64,000 nucleotides of DNA from Lunularia cruciata (Eukaryota > Streptophyta > Marchantiopsida > Lunulariales > Lunulariaceae). The stretch covers positions 60,611,089 to 60,675,088 of the forward strand of contig OX419761.1 of assembly GCA_948567375.1 (NCBI GenBank), written 5' to 3'. Under the pieces are notes generated by a model that searched no databases, was not told the DNA's origin, and was given only the letters and a program-made list of their open reading frames with translations. Positions 1 through 8,371 of the stretch are shown here, in pieces. Both the position numbers and the translations under genes were made by a program. Position 1 is the stretch's first letter. Every line of letters starts with the position of its first letter.

Positions 1-1137
1 ACAAATAATGACAAAACTTCTTGCAAGCATACACCATTCCGAGTGCTTCTCTTTCAGTTGAATAATTCTTTTCAGAAACTGAAAGTTGTTGGCTGGCATA
101 ATACACCGGGTAGTCCTTCTTCCTCTCGTCCTTCTGACTTAAGACAACCCCGATGGCCATGGACGAAGTGTCCACATACACATGAAAAGGGACGTCCCAA
201 TTCGGGGCCCTCATGACTGGTGCTTCAACCAGTTTCTTCTTCAACACCTGGAAAGCTTCTTCTTGATGTGCTTCCCACAGATAGTCTTCGGATTTCTTCA
301 GAAGCTTTGTAAGTGGTGCAGCAAGCACTGCATAGTTTGACACAAAGCGTCTGTAATATCCGACATGTCCCAAGAAGGCTCTCAGCTCCCGGATGTTCTT
401 CGGGGATTCCAAAGCTGCAATTATCTTAACCTTCTCAACATCGACTTCAATACCTCGGCTTGACACCCGATGCCCTAGAAGAATTCCCTCCTTCATTGCG
501 AAGAAGCATTTCTCTGGGTGTAATGACAAGCCGGCAAAATGACACCTTTCGAACGTTTGGCGAAGGTAATCTATATGTACATCCCTTCGCCTAAACACAC
601 AAAATCATCAATAAAAACTTCGACAAATTTGTGCAGGAAATCTTTGAAGATCAAATTCATCATCCGCTGGAAAGTAGCGGGAGCATTACACAACCCAAAG
701 GGCATTTGATTGTAAGCAAAAGTGCCCCAATCGGTCGTGAATGTAGTTTTATCCTTGTCTTCTTCTCGAATGGATACTTGATTGTACCCTGAAAATCCAT
801 CAAGAAAACTATAACAACGATGCCTAGCTACTTGATCTAAAATTGTATCGGTAAAAGGCAAGGGATGATGATCTTTCCTTGTGACTGCGTTCAATTTTCG
901 GAAGTCTTGGCACACTCGGATCTTCCCTATTTTCTTCTTCGGGACAATGACAATGGGCGAGACCCATTCACTGCTTAAGACAGAGAAGATGATTCCGGCC
1001 CCTAAGTACTTATCAATTTCATCTTTTACCAAAAGCGAGTACTTCAGGTTTAGGCGGTATTGTCGCTGCCGAACCGGAACTGCACCTTCAATCAAATCAA
1101 TCTGGTGTTCTCCGAATTCTTGTGGAATACCCAGCAT
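1..1137 (-). CDS. E1 reverse transcriptase and start of RNase H
   Basis: The fingers and palm of a gypsy reverse transcriptase are readable: a YRLNPKY-like entry segment, the motif VRxCQDFRKLNAVTRKDHHPLP, LDGFSGYNQV, the MPFGLCNAPATFQRMM block and the catalytic FIDD box near 615. From about 560 down to base 1 the connection domain follows (ILLGHRVSSRGIEVD, FLGHVRYYRR), then the first half of RNase H (a VYVDTSSMAIGVVLSQ-like strand), which continues off the window. RT copies the element RNA into DNA in cytoplasmic virus-like particles, and RNase H removes the RNA strand. The same order and nearly the same motifs recur at 47866-49453 and 54531-55440. The element is treated as a fossil; the region is nearly but not fully open. 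Confidence 0.9.
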
Positions 1138-1172
1138 TTGATCAATCGACCAGGCAAATACATCCTGGAACT

Positions 1173-2504
1173 CTATAACAGGGCAGTGTATCCTGCCAAC
1201 TCCTCCGAAGTAACTGTCTTTGAGATTTTTAAAATTTTTCCTTCAGTGAGTAACACCTCTTGACAGTCATCGGGGTTGATGACTCCTTCAACGTGGCTTA
1301 CTCGGCTTATCCCGAGGTGAGCAGCCATCAAACCCCCTTCCTCCAAGTCAGGTTCACCCGAGGCAAGGTCATATGGATCTTTGTCGTCAACCTCTACCTC
1401 GTAGCATTCCAAGTAATTAACTTGGACTTCTTCTTCAGATTCGTCTAAAGATGAAGACGATGAGTCTTCAGACTCGTCCTCCTCTTCTGACAAACTTGTT
1501 TCCCCAAGATGGGGAACCTTTGTCCAACTCACAGTCACCAGCTTCTGATCTTCGGACGAAATGTCCTTGAATCTTAACTTCTGCTGATGCCAATCCACTA
1601 CAACTTGGGCACTATACAACCAGGGTCTGCCGATCAACAGAGGGTAACCAGTTTTTGTCACTGGCTGCAACATGATGTAATTCAACTTGAAGGGTACCCC
1701 TCCAATGATCGTGGTAATGTTCGACAGCATGCCCAAGGGCCGTATCCTGGTTTGGTCTGCAAACTTCAAAACTCGGGGTGTTGGTTCAAACGTATGATAC
1801 CCGAGTCGATTCGCAGTATCTTCAGTCATGACATTCACACCGGACCCAGAGTCAATGGGTATGGATGTGATCATGCACCCTGCAATCTCCGCGTCTACCT
1901 TGGGAGATCCCAAATCTTCTTGTTCAATATGATAGATAGCAGGCAGGTCCTTCTTTGACATCGACCTCACCTTCTTGAGGGCCAAATTAAGCTGTCTCTT
2001 GTACAGCTTGTTATCTTCACACAATTGCTTAAATGTAACATTGGCATTTGTGGTGGCCAAGTCGGCTACAATATCATATTGGGGAACTCCTCCCAATTTG
2101 ACCGTCTTTGTCTTCGGCTTTGGGTCTGAGGACCCTCCATGCTCCCTCTTGACTTCGGGACGCTTCAAAATGGTGACGGGCTTGCTGATGGCCTTAACCC
2201 GAGCTTCCTCGGGTTGGCCTACCTCGGCTTGGATCAGACCCTTTACTTCAGATCGGATGTCCACCGGAAAAATTGGAGACTTTGTCTTTGTCTCTTCTTC
2301 CAAACTCAGTTCCCGAGTCCTGAGTAATGCCTCCGTTAATTCTTTCTGCAAGGCTTTAGCTTTAGCTTTTGCGAGGATCTTTTCCTCCTTGGCCGAAAGA
2401 ATGGCTTTTGGGCGCTGTCTCTTCGCCTTTTGGGAAGACGACGAGGTCATACTCAGTTCTTCGGGATCACGCTTCTTCTTGGTGGAGCGTGTCTCAACTT
2501 TCAA
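1173..2504 (-). CDS. E1 aspartic protease region with acidic linker
   Basis: An open stretch of 443 codons. Residues 1-90 are lysine-rich and probably a gag-to-protease spacer. A retropepsin follows, with the catalytic IPIDSGSGVNVM motif (aspartate at about residue 218) and the flap and C-terminal strand TGYPLLIGRPWL near residues 285-297, ahead of a conserved VVVDWHQQKLRF strand. Residues 330-365 are an Asp/Glu/Ser tract. The last 80 residues (GVINPDDCQEVLL, EELAGYTALL) belong to the linker leading into RT. The enzyme would cleave the Gag-Pol polyprotein. The same domain occurs at 29140-30011, 39201-39660 and 46829-47760 in the other copies. Confidence 0.88.
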   Translation of the reverse strand: MKVETRSTKKKRDPEELSMTSSSSQKAKRQRPKAILSAKEEKILAKAKAKALQKELTEALLRTRELSLEEETKTKSPIFPVDIRSEVKGLIQAEVGQPEEARVKAISKPVTILKRPEVKREHGGSSDPKPKTKTVKLGGVPQYDIVADLATTNANVTFKQLCEDNKLYKRQLNLALKKVRSMSKKDLPAIYHIEQEDLGSPKVDAEIAGCMITSIPIDSGSGVNVMTEDTANRLGYHTFEPTPRVLKFADQTRIRPLGMLSNITTIIGGVPFKLNYIMLQPVTKTGYPLLIGRPWLYSAQVVVDWHQQKLRFKDISSEDQKLVTVSWTKVPHLGETSLSEEEDESEDSSSSSLDESEEEVQVNYLECYEVEVDDKDPYDLASGEPDLEEGGLMAAHLGISRVSHVEGVINPDDCQEVLLTEGKILKISKTVTSEELAGYTALL

Positions 2505-2630
2505 AATTTCAAGGTCTGGCCATTCTCCTTCTGAGGCCGGACTCCCTTCTTGAGGTCTTTCTTCCTCAAGAGTAATGCAATTTACATTCGTATCCCCCTT
2601 CGGCTGAAGTGCTGCACGCTCAGCGGGGGT

Positions 2631-3062
2631 CTATACATATTTTACAGGAGGCTTTGGGTTCGGTGGGTGAGGGCATTGGTTGCCCGTATGCCCCGATCCT
2701 TTACAATTTCTACACAGGGGAACATACCCAATTTGCCTTCTTGGCTCGGGACAATTTGGAGACCAATGTCCCATCGAGCCACAATTATAACAAGCTCCGG
2801 GTGCAACATTCTGAGGGCAATTTTGGTTGTTCATCGGTGATCTTCATGAAGGAGCATTGGGGTTATACTCCTTGGGTCCAAACCTTGGACCTTGATACGA
2901 TGTGCTCGGTTGAGGCTGTACCTCCTGAGTTTGGTACACCGCCTCTTCATCCTCATCTTGGTTCCATCCCACAACCCAATCAATTTGCTGCACTGGGAAT
3001 GCATTATGAGTATTGCATTCTATTTTGGCGTGGCCGGATTTTCCACATGCGGTGCACCACAC
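2631..3062 (-). CDS. E1 nucleocapsid zinc knuckles
   Basis: Three CX2CX4HX4C zinc knuckles are visible in order: CTACGKSGHAKIEC, CYNCGSMGHWSPNC and CRNCKGSGHTGNQC, followed by a proline-rich PPNPKPPVKYV tail. Three knuckles bind the genomic RNA in the Gag particle. The segment lies directly downstream of the gag matrix/capsid part and upstream of protease, the standard position. A short piece of the same tail (NPKPPVKYV and following) marks 42883-42950 as gag remnant in another copy. Confidence 0.88.
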
Positions 3063-3068
3063 ATTAGA

Positions 3069-4505
3069 TCATCCAAATGTTGGGGCCTTTCTTTGGTCCT
3101 TAGCCCCAATCATCTGGATCTTGAAATCCGAAAACTCCTTGATGAGGGCATCCAGCTTCGTATCCACCTTATGTACACTCTTGGCTGGAGGAGTCACTGG
3201 TTTCTTGCCTCCATGTCTTTTGACTCGTCTTGGCTTTGATTCTTCTTCGGATTCCAAAGAAGAGCTCAAAGACGTAGAGGATTCGTCCGAAGAAGGGGAG
3301 GTGTTGCGCAAAGCTCTCCTTCTGGGCTTCTTGCCCTTCTTCTCCCGATTTCTCCGGTTACCGGCAGAGTGAGAGTGGGCCGCTTCATAACGAGCGACAT
3401 GTTTGAGTACTTTGTCCAGGGAAGTTACGTTCCTCTCCCTGGCAAAGATTTGTATCTCTGGTGAAAGGCCCCCGAGGAACCAGGTAATGGCTTGGGCATC
3501 GGAGTATCCCACCACCCCCGATTGCTTGGGAACTCGGTTCAGTAATGCCATGAACCGCTTAGAGTAGTCTCTCAACTTCTCCTTCTTGCCCCGATCCAAA
3601 TCATTGAGTGCCGGGAAGACACTTGTATCATAGTCAACCTCCCGGAATCGTTCCAGGAAGTTGTTTCTCAAGTCTGCCCAGTCCGATGGTACAAACCCCT
3701 TCTGAGTCACATGGGTGTACCAGCTCCGAGCTTTCTTGTGAAGCAGACTTGGAAAAATTCTTAGTCGATCCGCCGAGTCATGCTCCTTGTTAGCAAAGGA
3801 GATGACTTCAAATTCTTTGATGAATTCATTGGGGTCTTCGTCTTGTTCTGTCCCCTTATACTTCTGATAGGCGTGTCGGGTGACAGGAAGTGAAGTCATC
3901 ATTCGATGCATTGGGATCGGCTGAGGTAATGTGGAACTTGACGGAACGGAAGAATTGGCTGGAATTGATGCCGTGTTGTCAGCCCAGGGATTCCAATTCG
4001 TCAAATTCAATGTAGAGTCTTCTTTGACAATTTCTACTATGAGGGGGTCGACTTCAACCCGAGTGGAAGATTCAGGATCAACACCTTCGATGGGTTCTTC
4101 AAAATTCCTTCGGGACAACCGAGGAATCGTTTGTAGAAGATATTGACACTCGTCTTCAGTAAGTGTGCGTGTTGTCTTTTCTCGAACAAAGGTCTTCAAG
4201 GAAACAACTTCCTTTACAGCTCTAGGGGAAGTTGGTGTACTGGGCCGCAATGCATATGTTTGCCCACTCGATTCTTTCTTCTTCTTGGAAGAAGAAGGAG
4301 ATGCGAAGTAGCCTTGCCAACCGCCTTCGTGTTTCTTGTGGTCAAGTTCTCGCAGGGCTTCTTGCACTTTGTGAAGGAGTTGAAACTCCAACGCCTCTCG
4401 CTCAGTTTTGTCAATGATGGATGGGACGTTCAGACGTTCGTCTTCTTCACGCTGAAGTGCTCGTCTTCGAGCTCTCTCTTCCCGTTGTTCTTTCAATCCA
4501 GACAT
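3069..4505 (-). CDS. E1 Gag capsid protein
   Basis: A 478-codon frame starting at an ATG about 60 bases after the primer-binding site. Residues 1-60 are charged and helical (RARRRALQREEDERLNVP). Residues 150-170 hold a WNPWADNTAS segment. The retrotransposon Gag core lies at roughly 205-370, with DEDPNEFIKEFEVISF, ARSWYTHVTQKG, the WADLRNNFLERF strand, YSKRFMALLNRVP and ITWFLGGLSPEIQ. The C-terminus is basic and serine-rich (KKGKKPRRRALRNTS). Gag builds the virus-like particle that packages the element RNA. Homologous but decayed gag lies at 27690-28600. The frame is open, which sets E1 apart from the other copies. Confidence 0.92.
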   Translation of the reverse strand: MSGLKEQREERARRRALQREEDERLNVPSIIDKTEREALEFQLLHKVQEALRELDHKKHEGGWQGYFASPSSSKKKKESSGQTYALRPSTPTSPRAVKEVVSLKTFVREKTTRTLTEDECQYLLQTIPRLSRRNFEEPIEGVDPESSTRVEVDPLIVEIVKEDSTLNLTNWNPWADNTASIPANSSVPSSSTLPQPIPMHRMMTSLPVTRHAYQKYKGTEQDEDPNEFIKEFEVISFANKEHDSADRLRIFPSLLHKKARSWYTHVTQKGFVPSDWADLRNNFLERFREVDYDTSVFPALNDLDRGKKEKLRDYSKRFMALLNRVPKQSGVVGYSDAQAITWFLGGLSPEIQIFARERNVTSLDKVLKHVARYEAAHSHSAGNRRNREKKGKKPRRRALRNTSPSSDESSTSLSSSLESEEESKPRRVKRHGGKKPVTPPAKSVHKVDTKLDALIKEFSDFKIQMIGAKDQRKAPTFG

Positions 4506-4568
4506 TCATATTGCCTTGATACTTAGTTTCCAATTTGGCTTTGTATTCTTCCACTTCCGAGATTTGTA

Positions 4569-4586
4569 TCCCCGGCAGCGGCACCA
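4569..4586 (-). promoter_or_regulatory. Primer-binding site of E1, tRNA-Asp-like
   Basis: Seven bases downstream of the LTR end (minus strand) lies TGGTGCCGCTGCCGGGGA. From memory, the plant tRNA-Asp(GTC) primer site used by Athila-type elements is TGGCGCCGTTGCCGGGGA, so 16 of 18 positions agree. This fixes the inner end of the 5' LTR at 4594 (ends TCACA) and the orientation of the element. Confidence 0.8.
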
Positions 4587-5263
4587 AAAATCATGTGACA
4601 ACCCAGCAAATATCACTTTTGCGGTAATCAGGTAAGTAAAGTTTGTTCCCATAGAGATACGAGTCAAAATTGGTCAAATACAAAGCAAAGTAACAATTTC
4701 AATTCTTCTTGAGTTCTTCTTTAGTCTCTCAGGTAGAAACCACACCTAGAAGAGAGTAACAAGCACTGATTCACAGTCTTGTCACAAATTCACACTCCTT
4801 AATCACAAATCCATCAAATCTTTCCAAACAATCTTGATTGTGATGATTCAAGCTCTCCCGAAAATGGCACTTCACTGCAAAACGACTTTGCCTCAGAATT
4901 GTGTTCCACCCCTCCACTGAAGGCACAACTTCCTCGATCAAAATTGCTTCACATCAACTTCGCACTGCACTCACAAATACAGAATACTACCAACACTACA
5001 ATTCCTCTCAGATCTGTCAAGGCATTGCTTCGATTGCACTTCACTCAAGATCAAACACACAGAATGAAGATCAAGGTTGTGGAATCCAACATCCAACAAG
5101 CACTCTGACTTGCACTTTGAATTTCTCCAAACACTCACAAACACAATTGCAAAATTGATACTCGAAATCAAGCTCAAGCAACGAGCACTGCTTCACAGCA
5201 CTTTGCTTTATCTATTCTCATAAATAATGAGCACTGAACAACATAATACTGCAAATGCCACTC

Positions 5264-5271
5264 TTAAATAG
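5264..5271 (-). promoter_or_regulatory. TATA-like box of the element promoter (U3/R)
   Basis: TATTTAAG on the minus strand about 115 bases after the end of the LTR coding region. Conserved as CTATTTAAAG at 26931 and 61887 and CTATTTAAG at 58318. It is followed within about 50-60 bases by AATAGATAAA or AATAAATAAA, the expected order promoter, R, poly(A) signal. Confidence 0.55.
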
Positions 5272-5386
5272 TGAAGCAATCGACAGTTCTAACAACTATA
5301 CCGTTCTACAATAACTCTTCTAACCTGCAGATCCAAAATGACAATGCACCTCTTCATATCTGCCCCTTCAAATCTCAAATCAATTA

Positions 5387-7953
5387 CTAATCCAATCTGA
5401 TGTCTACTTCTTCCTCGGCTTTCAAACCCGAACCCGAAGTAATCTTACTTCCTACTATCTTTTCCTCAGGTTTCAGATCTCCTACATCTTCTACCAGATC
5501 CAGCAATTCTCTTTCCTGATCTGAAATTGCACTAGTGGGTAGTTTATCTAACTCTTCATTGTTCGACCCACTCTTCCTTGATGGCTCTGAGGGCAACTCC
5601 GAAGACATTTGGATTCCTATGTTATCTACTTCGGGTTTTGCCTTAACATCCTACCGAAGTTTTTCTAACTCTATTCTCACTAAGTCTAATCTAATCGTAA
5701 TATTGTCTTCTACCTCTAATATCTCCTATCTACACGAGTTCTCAATTTAATCAACAAGGCGTTCATCTCGGTGTTTTTCGCTTGTCTTCGCCTCGTCTCC
5801 TGCACCAACAATTTCAACTCGTGCAGTCTGGTCTCTTCAACTCAAACGCTGGCCTCTGTACTTAACATCGCGTTCACTTTGAGGACTATTTCCTTCAATG
5901 GCTCCAATCTTGTCTTGCGTTCTTGTTCCCAATCTGCAAGCCATTCCTCTCTGTACCTCGCCAATTCTTCTTCGAATTTGGCCTTCACCGCTTCCTTCTC
6001 TTTCTCCTTCTGTTCAACCTTCTCTTCCTGATTACGAAGTAATTCTTGTAATCTCTCTTTTTCTCTATATCTCGCAGCCAACTCTTGTTGCCAGAGTTGC
6101 TTCTTCTCCTCCATACTCTCCATCACTCGATCGAGCTCTTGATCCTTCGATGCTACCCTCGCCATAGCATGGATAAGTTCAACTCTTGAATCAACAAACT
6201 GCTGCTTCAAGATTTCATGCTCCGCTACCTGTCTCTCCCTTGCGATGTCACTCTTCCTCGCAAGATCTTCTCAATAACTCACTTCTCTCTTCAGGTCTTT
6301 GATTACCTGACTCCTCTCGACTGCTTCCGCTCACAGTACTTCTCTCTCTTCCTCACCTTGGGTTATACTCTTCTTCAACTCCGAGTTTTCTTCTTCTAAT
6401 CTTGATAAGACCTGCAACACAGTCTTTACCTCTGGACAAGTAGACTGCATCTCCTTCTTCTTCTTCTCCATCTTCACCAACAGCGGGCATACTACCGTCT
6501 GTAGGTAATCTTCTCCATTACTGGCAACTTCATCCTCCCATGGAGTGGTCTCTCTTCTTTCCTCGTGTTCTCCCGATACTCGCCTTCTTCTCTGGAGTCT
6601 TTGTATCGGGATCAATGCCTCACTGCCTGAGCTTTCTTCTACCTCTTCCTTCACTCTACTCGGTCTCGCTTCACACTTTGCCTTACGTCTCGAGCGAATT
6701 CCTTGCTGTATTGCGATCTTCTTCTCCTCGCGCACTGGTAGTTTGTCTTCCAGTGCCGCATTGTCTTCAGTTTCTACTTCGGCTTGCATTTCTTCTTTGT
6801 ATTCTTCAGCCGTTGGTACCGATGTCATCTCTCCTCCTTCCTCACTGTCACTGCTTGTATCTCCACTTTGCAATGTCAGCTCAGGTTCCTCCTCACGTTC
6901 CGAGTCCTCCGTCTTGAGCTTGGCTTTGCCTTCTGAGTCTTCATCTTTTGACTCAATCACCACCATTCCTTGCCTCGGGTTATTTTTTTGCATCTTCTGA
7001 GGTTTCTTGTTTTCTTCGGCTTCTGCTTGCCGAGTTCTCTTCTTCATCGGGGTACTTTCAATGACCTCCACGTTCTTCCCTGTCTTTGCGTAGTAATCGT
7101 CCGTGCTCCAAATTTGGAGAATGTATTGCTGCTCCTCCGCGTCGACTTCTCTTCTCAAATCAGGATGGAAATGAGACACCATTCTATTGCGCTCCGCCAA
7201 ATTGAGCAAATTTAACCCGAGGTAAAAATGTGCTGCAAATGGTACAATGTAGTGTGGAGGCGACTTATCCCACAGATTCCACACCATCGGCCTCGTTCTT
7301 CCGTGAAAGCACCTTGCCCAATTGATCGGTTCTCCTGCAAATAACTTGTGAAAGAACACCGCTTGGTGTTTCATCACATAGGTAGTTCTTTCCGGCTTCA
7401 GGATGGCATTAGTGCACTCACAATTCCTCTCCTCACAGGGTCTTTGTAGCTCTCAACTTTGTACCCATTCTTCGTCCCCTTCAACGAGAAGGCATCTCTC
7501 ACCTCTTGCGGTTTCTTGGGCTATCTCTCCTTTCCCCAAGAACGTGGCTCCCTGCTCCGAGCCTGCCTCCTTCCCGAGTACGAGTCTCCAATCCGACTCT
7601 GTTCAGCGAGCCGGATTTCCTCTCTTCCCTTCTTCCTCGGGACCATCAAGACATTTACCCTCGATGAATTTTGTCATGAATCCTGGAAAACTTACGTTCC
7701 AGTTCCATGCCAGAAAAGTGATCCGAAGTCGGCTCAAGACTTTGATCCTTGCTATTATATCTAATCTCCGAATTGCATGATTTCTCACTACAAATTTGGA
7801 GTTCTTCTTCCCTCCTCCCATCTCTTCTGCTTTCTTACTGTCTCTCGATTTCTCTCTCGCGACTTCTCCCTTGCGCACTAACACGAGTCTATTTCCCTTT
7901 CCCCAATCACCTGCAAGACGACTCTTCAACGGCGAAGGAAAATTGCTTGACAT
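5387..7953 (-). CDS. Coding region inside the E1 LTR (U3): unknown coiled-coil protein
   Basis: The U3 of this LTR codes in the element's sense direction. Part 1 (7953-7603) opens with MSSNFPSPL and contains the MGGGKKNS box and a FLAWNWNVSFPGFMT segment. Part 2 (7377-6331, 348 codons open) opens with KHQAVFFHKLF, carries EPINWARCFHG and PHYIVPFAAHFYLGLNLL, then an Asp/Glu/Ser tract, a basic RSRRKAK stretch and the start of a coiled coil. Part 3 (6210-5842) is heptad-like Glu/Lys/Leu coiled coil. Part 4 (5608-5387) is an acidic tail ending EEEVDI. I chose 7953 as the start because this ATG is shared with the copies at 43364 and 51234, whereas the longer upstream extension is not. The region is interrupted about three or four times here. 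Function unknown; the PINWARCFHG part loosely resembles the extra ORF seen in some Athila/Tat relatives. Confidence 0.6.
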
Positions 7954-7972
7954 TTCGTCGTTGCAGTTTCGA

Positions 7973-7981
7973 TTTTTATAG
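7973..7981 (-). promoter_or_regulatory. TATA-like box ahead of the LTR coding region
   Basis: CTATAAAAA on the minus strand, 28 bases before the shared ATG at 7953. Equivalent boxes sit at 43336, 51206, 24146 and 59183, each 28-35 bases before the equivalent ATG. At that distance transcription would begin at or just past this ATG, so the downstream methionine of the MGGGKKNS box may be the used start if this box is active. Confidence 0.45.
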
Positions 7982-8371
7982 AGTTGCACTTCTTCGTCTT
8001 CCATCACTTTGAGTTTCTACCGAGAAATCACACCTCCGGCATGCACCTGTCACTGTCACTCAACCTTCGCGCGTATGAGCCGCCAGTTTTGAAACGGTCC
8101 CTTTTGAATTTCTCACCCCGACGAAAGGTTGTTAGACTGTCTTTGCCTCGGGTTGAGCTCCCCCCGAGTCGAAGACAATTTATTTCGTATTGTATGCTGA
8201 CACGGCATTTCCGAGTACTTTGCCTTATGACCCAAAGTCACTTTACTTCGGGTTTCATCCCAAAGACAATTTTCTTTGCCTTCTTCGGCCATACAGGCGC
8301 AATCCGACTTCTCTATACACTTCTTCTCCTTTATTTTGAAAAAAAACAAAAAACGTAGGCACCACAATTAT

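Larger units (their letters stand above)
1..8366 (-). mobile_element. Ty3/gypsy LTR retrotransposon E1 (Athila/Tat-like), cut by the window edge
   Basis: Read on the minus strand the order is LTR (8366-4594), primer-binding site, gag, zinc knuckles, protease, RT and the start of RNase H, so integrase and the 3' LTR lie left of base 1. The order gag-PR-RT-RH is that of Ty3/gypsy. A primer site resembling tRNA-Asp, very long LTRs and, in the sister copy at 46729-50831, an integrase tail with a GKL..RW.GP motif and no chromodomain place the family near Athila/Tat. This is the best-preserved copy in the window: gag is open for 478 codons and the LTR coding region for 348. I see only a handful of breaks overall. 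It still has many CG dinucleotides, unlike the decayed copies further right, so it is probably the youngest. Bases 8367-8371 (attat) would be one target duplication; its partner is outside the window. Confidence 0.93.
4594..8366 (-). repeat. E1 5' LTR (3,773 bp), TG...CA
   Basis: On the minus strand the LTR starts TGTGGTGCCTAC at 8366 and ends GGGTTGTCACA at 4594. The same start is seen at 23748, 42951 and 50832, and the same end at 27607, 46728, 54525, 58995 and 62567, so both limits are supported by other copies. Functional reading: U3 runs from 8366 to about 5240 and contains a long coding region; a TATA-like box (TATTTAAG) lies at 5264-5271; an AATAGATAAA poly(A)-like signal follows about 50 bases later; U5 runs from there to 4594. 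LTRs of 3.7 kb are at the long end for plants, and the excess is the coding region in U3. Confidence 0.93.

Noticed and set aside
1975-2553. 192-codon plus-strand frame opposite the E1 protease spacer
   Set aside because: Shadow of the minus-strand protease region; no motif of its own, and the homologous copies do not preserve it.
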